Source: Camarhynchus parvulus
Taxonomy: Eukaryota > Chordata > Aves > Passeriformes > Thraupidae
DNA length: 64,000 bases
Direction of reading: 5' to 3'
NCBI RefSeq assembly: GCF_901933205.1
Contig: NC_044574.1
Coordinates: 23,793,733-23,857,732 of the forward strand
Part shown: positions 49,764 through 59,644 of the stretch, piece after piece
Position numbering within the stretch: position 1 is the stretch's first letter
Layout: each line of letters starts with the position of its first letter
Notes under the pieces: generated by a model
What the model saw: the letters and a program-made list of their open reading frames with translations, nothing else
Database searches by the model: none
What the model was told of the DNA's origin: nothing
Translations under genes and position numbers: made by a program

Positions 49764-51025
49764 AAGTACCCACCCTTTGTTCTAGTGTCATTAGTTCTCT
49801 CAGAGTAAACATCAGCAGCCTGTGAATTTTCCATCCCTGTACTGCAGCAAAGGCAGTACAGGCAGCAGAAGCTAAAGCTCAACACTAGCTAGGTTTGAAG
49901 CCGGATCAGCACATCCTGAATCAGCCCCACACTATCCAGTCTTGGTTTTACAGCCAGCATGCTGTGTGGGCTGACAGTCTTATTTTAAACCTTTGCATAT
50001 GTGTTATTTAACCCACAAATTTAAAATTAACTTGGGACTTACAGACATGAACCTTAACTCCTCCTTTTGAGGAGTAATAGGATTTATCAGGCCAAAAATT
50101 AAGAAACTCGAATTTCTGATTTATAGCAGAAGCTCGTATTTCCTAATTTAAGTCCTAGTGCAAGCTGGGATACCAGATCAAGCGCTATTTTTTCCAGCTC
50201 TATATTTACACTTCAAGGACTATGCAGAAGCACAGAGCAGAAGCAAAAATTCAGCTAAATGCCTCAATTGTGAGCCTTTTGAGGAAGGTTCAGAGAAGTT
50301 TGGGTTACATGTCTTCAAACAGGTTTTCAAAGCAGTATAGATCTAGACATCCATCACAACTCAAGAAAGAGGACTCAAACTTTAAATTTAGGAAAATAAT
50401 AGCTTTACCTTGCATATGCACAGAAGCTTAGAAAAGCTTTGAGACAAAAAGGAGGGTTTCTCTTCTGCTCTAGCAGGATGTGCAGCTGAAGAATTTCAGC
50501 CTCACCCATGCAAAATTAGATATTTATTTTGGATAAATCCCACAAAATGCTTTCCGCCCAGCCAGCACTCCTACCTGCTGGTTTGGCAGCAGCAGAGGCA
50601 GGCTCTGTGCTGCAGGATGGCAGGCAGCCAGCCACCAGCTCCTGGGCCTCTCCACACTGGCAGGGTACACTGCTCAGTGCAGCCTTGGGGTTACCGCAAG
50701 GCAAGCACAGGGACAGCTCTCAGCTGCCACATCTCTGAGCCTACAAGGGTCACCAGAGCCTCTGCTACCAGGGAAACAGCAAATTTAGGGATGTACCTTG
50801 CCATACCGTGCCTGTCAGCCGTTCCCTTCCCTGTAAGGTATGCACATACATTGGAAAGGAGGGAGAACAAACATAACCCCCTGACTTGCTGGTTGGACCA
50901 GGGAAGCACTGAGGGATCCTCCTGTTTTCTGCCTAAAAACAAGCAAGTAAAACCCTATCACATCATTCTATGTGTTCCTACACACTGGCTGCCCAAAAGG
51001 ACAGCATGGAGACTGTTTTTCAGGA

Positions 51026-51357
51026 CCAACGTGTTGTCATTACATTACAAACGTTCTATTATCATTACATTGCAAGGGTTCCATATTGCTAGAGCTTCAC
51101 ACCTCCTTGATATTTCTTGTAGGCAGCGCCTCCAAGCACTGACTCTTCCTTATCCTCACAGTAGCCAACTGACTCCAGTTCCCTCAACCAACCAATCCAC
51201 TCTTTTATAACACTCTTCTTATTGGCTACAGGTGTGGCCTGTTAAAGTCAGGCCTGTTCCCAATCTCTAATAATTGGCTCAGCTGCAACTCTTTAGGGGG
51301 TAAGATTACTTTCTATACTACCTTTATTTTCTTATATTGTATCCCCCTACACCAACA
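51026..51357 (-). mobile_element. Solo LTR with 6-bp target duplication, ERVK-like
   Basis: The LTR proper is 51032-51351 (320 bp). On the minus strand it starts TGTAGGGGGATACAATATAA and ends GTAATGTAATGACAACA, so it has the retroviral TG...CA ends. It is flanked by ccaacg (51026-51031) and ccaaca (51352-51357), a 6-bp direct repeat with one mismatch; 6 bp is the duplication size usual for beta-retrovirus-like (ERVK) elements. Inside are a TATAAAA-type box at 51203-51209 and CCAAT boxes just upstream of it (51221-51225 and near 51275). No internal retroviral sequence remains. The sequence resembles LTRs that I associate with songbird genomes. Confidence 0.85.
51203..51209 (-). promoter_or_regulatory. 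TATA box of the solo LTR
   Basis: The minus strand reads gttataaaaga, with an inverted attgg (CCAAT) about 12 bases upstream. This is the normal U3 promoter layout, so transcription would run leftwards. Confidence 0.6.
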
Positions 51358-52191
51358 TGCAACATATGCTGGCTGAGTTTTAGCCCAAAGCAAGATGGAA
51401 AACAACAGAAATGCAACTCCTGCCTGAGGTACACACCTTTAAGCATGCTCTGAGGATCCCCTGACTTCAGGATTTTTTTGGCATCAAGCCTCACTGACAC
51501 CCCTCAGAGTCTCCCAATTGCCCCTTTTGTTCCCCTTCCCCAGGCAGACTCCTCACTGAGAATTCCTGAATTTTCTGTGATCTGCCATCAAGGATTACAC
51601 TTTAGTGCAAGGGCATCACAATACTGACATGCTGCTAGGCTGCAAAGACAAACTTCCCAGGGAACACTTAAGCCATTTCCCTGACAAACTGCACCATCTT
51701 TATCACATTAGGACATACCTATATTGGTTTTCAGAAAAGAATTACTGATCCCTCAATGCTGATATGCCTCTAACAGAAAGCTTCCTATATTTTAGCAGAT
51801 ACAGAATCATCATTTTTGCCCATGTTTAAATCTGTACTTGTGAAGGGAAATATACAGGACATTTCACTGAAAAAGTTTACACATGTCAGTGCTGACCTAA
51901 CAGCATGCAAAGGTTATAAATTAAGGTTAAACCACATGTACATAATTAGGCATTGTTTGCTAGCAGTTCTTGCACATGCTTAAATAATAACATACGCTTA
52001 AAGCCAACATTACTTTGTGTTACTTCAATATCCTGTTAGTCCTCTTAGCAACCTACAAAGTTATCTAACAATAAGTCCAATCTCAAATGTTTCCAAGAAG
52101 CAAACTTTAAATAATTAAAAATATGGGGTTTTTCTAATGTCTCTCTTTTCAAATACACAAGCATCATCAAACATTTTTCCTAAATTTCCTA

Positions 52192-52224
52192 AAGTTTGAC
52201 ATTAAGAGAATTAATGTCAAACTT
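52192..52224. repeat. Perfect 14-bp inverted repeat, 5-nt loop
   Basis: aagtttgacattaa and ttaatgtcaaactt are exact reverse complements separated by gagaa. Confidence 0.9.
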
Positions 52225-52346
52225 CTCAAAAAAATTTTTAAAATCCCATTTGTCTGAGTACATGTATCTTTTCACATACAGCTGTGTTAAATCATTCCCT
52301 TTACTGATGGTTCCTGTGCTGTTTCACTGTTTTCTTGAATTATGGT

Positions 52347-52412
52347 GGGGAAAAGGGAGAGGGAAGGAAAGAGAAGAAGGAAAGGAAAAAAAAAAAAAAA
52401 AGAAGAAAAAGG
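52347..52412. repeat. 66-bp uninterrupted homopurine tract
   Basis: Every base from 52347 to 52412 is A or G on the plus strand: a G-rich left half and an A-rich right half including a run of 17 A's. It is a triplex (H-DNA) candidate. Confidence 0.9.
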
Positions 52413-55189
52413 CAAGCAGGCTCCCACACAACTCAAAAAATATGAGTTATTTCCCAACCTGCCACTCCACCAGAGTGCCTGACCTGGTGAGATCTCACAT
52501 TCCCCAAAGGTTTTACACCCACATGGGTATCAGGAAAAAAAACCCAAAAACCCCCAAAAACTCCATCAACCAAGTACCATGGAGATCTGCCTCTCCTGCT
52601 CACACAGGAGGCAAGCAGGGTGCCAAGGAGACAAGATCATCACATAGTGCTGAAGGTTTTCTTAATGCCACGTGCATCCCAAACACCCAGGCTGCCTACT
52701 GTATTTACTTCCAAATGAATCTTGATGTAAGTTCATAGATTTATTTTATACAGATTCCTATGTATCATCAACTCATTTACACAATGTAATTAAACTTTCT
52801 TTCCATTATGCTGCATTTAAATCCCAATTTGATCTGTCAAGTGCCAGGTTCTCCATGGGACAGAATTTCTCCTCCTTATTTCTCTTCCTTGCAGCTCCCT
52901 TTCATGTTTCTTGGTGGTTCTCTGCACAGCTTTCTCCATAGCTACACAATTCAACACCTTGCTAAGAAATATCTCTTCCTAACAATAAACCTCTTTGCAA
53001 ATAGAATTAACAAGGCAAGTGTAAACACAAGAACAATGAATTAGTTGCCATATTTACCCAAACTACTGCTTACACTTCTTTATGAAGTAGTAAATGAAAT
53101 TCTACATTAGATACACAGGATAGCTTAATGTCAAGCTCCTCATTTGCTGAATTCTGCAGCTGGCTTGTAGGAACCCTGCAGCATCTCCCTTCAATTCATC
53201 TGAGAAATTATACTTACAACAAAGTTTCCAATAAAGTCTTAACTAACTTGTGGCAATATTAGTCACACTAATGACTGCCATTTAATAACTATCCTGAGAA
53301 CACTGCGAAGAAAAGATACGTTTCTACACCAGACCAGATAACAACAACAAAACATATAAAGCTTATGGTAGCTTCTTCTGTTAAAACAAGTTAATTCATA
53401 AAGGTAAGGAACATTAAGGGCTGTCAATTTCCTTCTCTCTGGAATCTGTCCTTCACACATAGTAATTACACTGGGAAACCTCCCTCCATAACCAATTAGT
53501 GGACATAAGGAAAAAATCAGCTGTGACTAAGAGAGTACTGCATTTTAACACCAACATTAAATCCAAATGGTATTTTTAAACACATCATCTACATTTGAAA
53601 TCTGCAGAAGTACTTTAGAAATGTTCCTTTTGGTGCCTTTGAAAATTAAACTGCACTTTCACTAAAGGCAAAGAAAAAGAAACCACCAACAAAACAACTA
53701 AACACACTGCAAAATTGCTTAAAAGCATATCATAGTGAAGCATGACTAGTGCTTCCAGGAGGGTTTTCCCAAAGGCAGACAGAGCTGATACTTTGTCTGA
53801 CAGGGTATATTATCTGGAGTGCAATATAATCCTGCAAAGAAGACAAAGGGAAAAAAAGATTCCCCTTAAGTCTTCTCCAGAAAATAAGAACAGCCAAACC
53901 ATAATAAATCACAGAGTTATAACTCCATTTTGGCATAGCTACAGGAGGACACCATTGAGATTTTAGTGGGGGTTTTTAAACTGTGAAGTCAGACAGATTA
54001 AACTGTCAAATATAAGTCTGCCATGAGTTTGCTTAAAGTACTTTACAGCCATAGCACTATTCATAAGTTAAAACAAACCAGAATTACAGACACTGGCTAT
54101 CTGGGACTGGGATCAGAAGAAAAATTTGCATGTATTATTTTCTAGGAAACCTCCCTTTGTCACATATTACTTTTAATGCACTACTACTCAAGCTAGTAGT
54201 TTACATTCATGAATTCCTAGACTGAACTGTGCCCAGCTTCATTCAACTGAGATCAGTGCTCAGTATCAAATGCAGCAAAGACTACTGATAAAGGCACATA
54301 TTTGCATCTAGTTAATCATCCTAATTAGTATGCAGACCACTTTAAAAATGCACTAATCAGTGTTACACTCAGATGCAGGGTTTGTTCAGCAATTAAAGTC
54401 ATGATCTAAACACTTACCCAAACAAATATCACATTTTCAGAGGAGACTGAAGCTCAGCACGTTGCAGTTAAAGAAAGAAAATGGCTTTAACACTGGGGGA
54501 CAGAACTTTGAGGCTGACCTTAGATCTCCAGCTAAATCGAGTTTCATCTTTTTAAGTCATAAAGAAATCCACTTTCCCTAACAAGGTTAACTCACTATCC
54601 TGAGAGTGATGGAGGCCAAGTGTCTGCTGCCTTCGTCAGGGCAGACTCCTACATTCACTTCCCATAGCCTTGCTGCAGGGTCTGCTCTTACACCCTTGGC
54701 AACAGACTTCAGCAACCAGGACCTCCCAGATGAGGCACAGATAAACCAGTGGTCACCAGCAATCTCAGGGCATCCTCCACACAACATCAACTCCCTCAAA
54801 TTCTCCTGCCAGAGCTCTACAGCCTCCTACCTGTAGCACCCCTTGCAGGTGAATGGAAAGCGGTAAAAGAGACAACAATCTCAGCAGGGATCCAGGGAAA
54901 GTCAAGCAGAAAGCAGGAATTTTTTTCACAGCCAGGAGCAGAGCTACACACAAGCAGCACTCCTGGCTGAAGGCCATAGGGACTGCAACAAGGTTCCAGG
55001 AGGCTGCAGACAGACCAGACAGGCATTTGGAACCAAAAACCACCAAATGTTTTGAAGGGAAAGCTTGCACCCAAGTCTGGTAACACCAAGCTGAGAACAG
55101 CCAGAGCTTCAGAGAGTATCTATAGAGAAGATTTTGAATAAGGGCATGCTGTTCTTATTTTTCCTTTGACATCTGCTTTCATGGTGACC

Positions 55190-55227
55190 AAAAAAAGAAA
55201 AAGGGAAAGGGGAAGAAAGAAAAAAGG
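55190..55227. repeat. Homopurine tract
   Basis: 38 bases of only A and G. Confidence 0.8.
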
Positions 55228-56374
55228 TTGCAGAAGACAACAGATTACAAGGAAAGCAGGCTGAAGGGTAAAAAGAATTAGGCAATTAAAGCAGGACACC
55301 ACACAAAGCATTACAAAATGCTCTGCTTCTTAAATCTCTGGGAACAGCATAGATCAGCGCTCTGTCCAAAGCATAACGAGACAAGGAAACAGGCACAGAG
55401 ATGCTGGGATACTGATCCTCATGAGAAGCAGTCAGGTTCTGCTGACAGTCACAGCACCCATTATACAGCATCTGCAGCTGGTTGCATTCCTTGTTGCACA
55501 CACAATATTTTTCAAACCAACTACAGACCTCATACAAGTTCAACTACTGCAACCACCATGCCAGATAACTCAGCTATTCTGCAGGACAACAAATGAGACA
55601 AATCCCAAGCACAACTGGATCACTAGACTTGTTTTCAAATTTGTTTTAACTTCATTTAATTATGGTCTTCCAGTCACAGCATACCTTGGAGAACTGGTCT
55701 CAGTTTACACTATCTGGGTCTACTGTACAGCCCCCCGAAGAAGTGCTTTTTGAGAGGATTTATGAATTACATATGGGGGGGCAGAATTGCTGCAGTTCAT
55801 TTTTAACTTGAAAGTTAAAAAGCCCAAGCAGCTCATATATACAAACACATAGTTTCCTTTTGCACAGCTTGTAGTTTAAGGAAAAGGATTTTCCACACAA
55901 TTAGATGCAGTTGTTAGACAATACATTATTTTAGTGGAGAAAAAAACTAACAAGCAAAACATTTCAGAAAGCAGCCACTAAGCACATTACAACCATGCAG
56001 CAATACAAGCTGTAAAGCAGGCATTTTTATACCAGTTTTGTAATGTCAGATTTTAAAAATAAGAAACACTATACACATAAAATCTATATTAAGTTAACTC
56101 AGACATACAGAAAAGCTTTTCCTGAGTTAACAAGCCTTCTCTCCTACTGCCACAGCCAAACATACAATACAGGTTTCCTCAACATATCCTCAAGACCAGT
56201 TAAGGGGTTTACTCCATTTATCCTATTTTAAGGTTGTTCTAGAACCTGAGCCCATTTTGAGAAGAAACTGGAAATTTCAGCTTGTTTATCCCTGCCAGTT
56301 TATATCCATTTCCTCACATGCCAACATTGATCTTTAGGTTAAATAGCTCCTCTCTCCCTTTCTAGTGTTTATAT

Positions 56375-56520
56375 CCCAGCTGTACTTGCAGACTGCAATC
56401 ATATTCCATCTCACCCTTATTTGCTAGGCTAAACAAGCCAGGCTTTCCTTGTCTTCTGTGGAATAATTGACACTGCTGTCCTCCAGCCTCAGTCTGCACT
56501 GTCCCATCTGCAGCACAGGT
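56375..56520 (-). mobile_element. Possible old CR1/LINE fragment
   Basis: The plus strand contains gctaggctaaacaagccagg, then ctttccttgtc and ctccagcctcag. This resembles the reverse complement of the CR1 ORF2 segment that normally reads 'ctccaggctaaacaa...'. It is diverged, and the ends cannot be placed. Confidence 0.35.
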
Positions 56521-57937
56521 GAGAGAACCCGTGGCTGCCACACCCCAGGAGCTCATACCCGTTCCACCACTGCTCCTGATGTGTCCTGGCCTGACATCCT
56601 CCACCATCACCTTCACTTCTCCACAGCAGCAGCTTGGTCAGGGATCAGCCAGTGCACCCAGCACATCCTGCCTCTACTGCTCCCCTCCCAGTAATGGAGC
56701 TCTTTGCTCACAGCAGGGTACAAAGGTAGGACTTCGTGTCCCGCTAGAAAGGGATGTACAGGATAGTTTGTTTTCAAGGTGGATGATTTGTTCAAGTATG
56801 ACTACACATCCTGTGTCAAAGCTTGCTATCTGACCCAGATGTAATCAGTCAGTTGCTCACCATTACCATCAACTACCAGGATTCACTTCAGTTTTTCACA
56901 ACCTCTGCTAAAAAATCCTTACAGCAGAGGCAATCTCAAGTACTCAAATTCCCCCTTAAGCTCCTGAAGTCACCTCTCTCTTCAGCTCCAATCCTGCAGC
57001 AGCCCTTTCTAGGCTCCTCAGGCATTTCCTAAGGAAGACTCCATCCCTCCTGACAAATGGCACAGCAAAGTCTACTCAACACCACACCAAAAATGACCAA
57101 TTTTGCCACTGGTTTCCAACTTAGCTGCAGAACTGAAAACAAAAAGAATAATCCAGGTTTCCAAGTCATGCATTTCCTCTCCTAGCAAATGATTCCCACA
57201 GTTGTAATCTACTATTCAGATGACTCTTGCTGGGAAAGGCATATTCACTCGTGCTGCCTCAGAGCCAAGAATCTTCCTCCTTGTTACAACAGTTATGTTT
57301 TCTTCATAACACAGGATAAAATTACTCTTCATCCCAAAGAGTCTTCTCCAGACCTCAGATGACAAAAGACCCCAAAAAATACAAGCCAAAAAGTATTTCA
57401 CCACACGCTCATTGCTGGAAAGGAAGAACAAAAATATCCTCACTCCGCATGACTGTTCCAGGCAAGGAAATTAATCAGCCAAGATTTTGTCCCAAGGTCA
57501 CCATAAGAGGATGTCTCTTCCCTTAAGTGCTAGGACATCTGCACTCTTATTTTAACTAAATGCAATTATGCCAGCAGAAAATAGTTTTAAACACAAGACA
57601 GACAACTCATTCAGGCATTCAGAAAATACCAGAGCATGACATGTAGGATCTAGAACAAACTGCAGGAGCACACCTCCGAGCCAGAGGACACAGCAAACCT
57701 GCAGCAGCTCAGCAGCAACCGTACCTCAGCTCCTGGGGCACCACAGCAGATCTTGGGGAAGCACTGAAACTTGCAGCAGACACTGTTACCCCGAACAACT
57801 GACTGCAGACACCATTTACCAAGTACAGCTACCAGCAGCATCCACAACATACAAAGCCTACCAGCACACCACCACTGCAGAGTTGGGCTTTTTCTTGGTT
57901 TTGTTATTTTGTGTTTAAAGCCCAGAAGTACACTTAC

Positions 57938-58219
57938 CCTCCCTAGCAAGCAGGAGCCCAGCCAAGAATTATAAAGCATTGCAAACAAGCAGGCAAAGCA
58001 ATGAAGTACAAATACAAACCGTTACACTTTCCATTTTATCTGTCTCTCTAGCCGCAACGAAAAGTAGCTCCGTTGCTGCCTTGGGACCCAAGCAAATTCC
58101 TGACAACTTCCAAGACGGATTCATGGGGTCCACGTTTTGTTCCGAGGACCGTATTTTTCCCATTTGAAGCCCCGCGTGTAACCCTCGATTTAATCAGAGA
58201 GCTCAACCCGCTCACTCTA
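57938..58219 (-). CDS. Candidate exon 2 of a minus-strand gene (5' UTR plus start codons)
   Basis: Upstream on the minus strand lies an about 100-nt T-rich tract (58320-58222) ending ttattag, a classic acceptor context. The exon would start at 58219 and end at 57938 with GGGAGG|GTAAGTGT, a strong donor. The 282 nt hold many CpGs, unlike the sequence further left. Two starts overlap: an ATG at 58163 opens a 64-codon frame (MGKIRSSEQNVDPMNPSWKL...) ending at 57969. A second ATG at 57979, with G at -3, overlaps that stop and reads MLYNSWLGSCLLGR into the donor in phase 0. Either the first is an upstream ORF or the exon is untranslated. No family is recognised. It pairs with exon-1 donors in the adjacent CpG island. 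Confidence 0.35.
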
Positions 58220-58320
58220 CTAATAAAAAAAAAAAACAAAAAAAACAAAACACCAAACAAAAAAACCCCGACACAACAAAAAAACACAAAACCAAAAAGG
58301 AAAACAAAACAAACCTACTA
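58217..58320. repeat. A/C-rich low-complexity tract (T/G-rich on minus strand)
   Basis: Runs of A broken by C (aaaacaaaacaccaaac...). Read on the minus strand it is a very long pyrimidine- and T-rich stretch just before a TTATTAG, and may act as a splice acceptor tract. Confidence 0.75.
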
Positions 58321-58663
58321 CAGACACTTTTACCATTTTCCAGGCTGTTTTAGCGCACCACCAGCAGCAGAACAAGACCAGCTGCCGCTGCTCTTCGCCG
58401 CCCGCGGGAGCAGAGCCCACGCTCGCCGCAGGCTCGGCCAGCGCTCTGCAGCAGCAGCAGCGGCAGCGCTCCTGCACACCGGGGGAAGACAGCGGACCGC
58501 AGGCCGGCCTCGGCCCCGCACCCCCGAGACCGGAATGCGCCGGAATGGCCCCGAGCAAGGGCGGCGGGACCCTCTCCCGGCCTCCTGGCCGGTCCCACCG
58601 GCAGCGGGCCGGGCGGAGCTGCGGCACCGCGGGCGGCCGCGCACCGGGGCTCTGCCGCGGGAC

Positions 58664-58713
58664 GGTGCCGTGCCCCGCCGTGCCGTGCCGTGCCCTGCCG
58701 TGCCGTGCCCTCC
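58664..58713. repeat. (GTGCC)n pentanucleotide repeat in the CpG island
   Basis: About ten 5-bp units (gtgcc with ccgcc, ctgcc and ctccc variants), directly beside the candidate minus-strand donor at 58735. Confidence 0.85.
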
Positions 58714-58927
58714 CGCCGCCCGCCGCGGAACGCACCTGCCCGCCGCGCCGCTCCGCCGCCCGCCCCGGAGGCGCCCGAAGCCGCTGCGGGATGCGGCCAG
58801 CCTTCCGGAAACGCTTCCCAGCCCGCTGCGCTTACCCAGGAAACGATTCCGGCCGCCGGCCGCCACCGCCCCTCCTCTCCCTCCGCCCCGGCCGCCGCCC
58901 AGAGCCGCGGCCCGCAGGGTGGCGCGC

Positions 58928-58937
58928 GGGCGGGGCC
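58928..58937. promoter_or_regulatory. GC box (Sp1-type site)
   Basis: gggcggggcc inside the CpG island. For a minus-strand transcript it would lie roughly 90 bases upstream of the exon-1 donor at 58836. Confidence 0.5.
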
Positions 58938-59284
58938 AGGGGCGATGGCCGCGGCGCCGTGGCGGCAGCGTGCCCGCCGGACCTGCTCCCGGCCCCCTGA
59001 CCCGGCCCGGCCCGCCACGGTCAGCAGCTCACATCAGAGCAGATGCACCTTTGTGAAGGTGTAGAGGTTGTGTGTGAGGCAGGTCTACCCCCTAGGAAAA
59101 AAAAAAAAAATTTCTCCTTAGGGAAAAAAGAAGGGTCTGGCTCGTGCTTGGCAAGTGTAGTAATGCCCGTGTCAGGTGAGGCAGTGGTAATGACTCTCCT
59201 AAAATGCCACCTGCTGTATCCCAGTGCTCCTCTGGCAATAGTGAGGGACAGAGGTAGACAGGGAGACAGCCAGGTAGGCTGGGA

Positions 59285-59644
59285 AGCCCTAGAAGATTTT
59301 ATCACTCTCTACAATTACCCGAAAGGAGGTTGTAGACAGCTCCACTCGGGTTTGGTCACTTGTCCCAGGTAAAAAGCAATAGGACAAGAAGAAACAGCCA
59401 GAAGTTGCACTATGGGAGGTTTATGCTGGATATTAAGGAAAGGTTCTTCACTGAACGGGTTGTTAAGCATTGGAACAGGGAAATGGTGGAATCGCCATCT
59501 CTGAAGGTATTTAACAGGATGAGTAGATGTAGTACTTGGGGATATGGTTTGGTGGTGGACTTGGAGTGTCGGGTTAATGATTGGACTTCACGATCTTAGA
59601 TATCTTTTCCAACCCTAACAATTGTATGTTTCTATGATTTTAAG
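59285..59644 (+). mobile_element. CR1 LINE 3' fragment beside the CpG island
   Basis: The plus-strand frame 59360-59599 contains [19 protein letters not shown] and then [11 protein letters not shown], the conserved C-terminal end of the CR1 ORF2 protein. Before it, 59287-59335 reads like the 'LYNYLKGG' block of the same protein. The element ends gatatcttttccaaccctaacaattgtatgtttctatgatttt, the CR1 3' end. It is 5'-truncated, and the frame continues from the upstream block only with a shift. Unusually many CpGs are retained (finding below). Confidence 0.92.

Larger units (their letters stand above)
46345..51025. other. Unique non-coding DNA
   Basis: Contains (TAA)n at 47089-47115 and a 48-bp tandem repeat at 49652-49763. 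The stretch 50540-51000 is GC-richer, with open frames but no recognised identity. Confidence 0.5.
51358..57937. other. Unique non-coding DNA
   Basis: Contains the hairpin at 52192-52224, homopurine tracts at 52347-52412 and 55190-55227, and a weak CR1-like stretch at 56375-56520. A GC-richer block at 54600-55090 has open frames on both strands without a recognisable product. Confidence 0.5.
58370..59035. promoter_or_regulatory. CpG island, probable gene promoter
   Basis: About 665 bp of very GC-rich sequence packed with CpG, in sharp contrast to the AT-rich, CpG-poor flanks. A GC box (gggcggggcc, 58928-58937) and several CCGGAA/TTCCGG ETS-type sites (for example 58803-58810) are present, and there is no TATA box. 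On the minus strand, exon-1 donors are possible at 58836 (CCTGG|GTAAGC) and 58736 (GGGCAG|GTGCGT). On the plus strand, GTCAG|GTGAGG at 59175 is possible. With the candidate exon 2 at 57938-58219, the simplest model is a minus-strand gene with a first intron of about 0.5-0.6 kb. A bidirectional promoter is not excluded. Open frames here are long on every strand because GC-rich DNA has few stops, so they are not evidence for coding. Confidence 0.85.

Noticed and set aside
50617..51210. 197-codon plus-strand open frame
   Set aside because: Its last third runs antisense through the solo LTR and it has no recognisable motif, so it is a chance frame.
58073..59056. 327-codon plus-strand open frame through the CpG island, with long frames on the other strand
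   Set aside because: GC-rich DNA has few stop codons; frames are long on both strands, the peptide is Pro/Arg/Ala low-complexity, and it begins upstream in unrelated sequence and crosses the A-rich tract.
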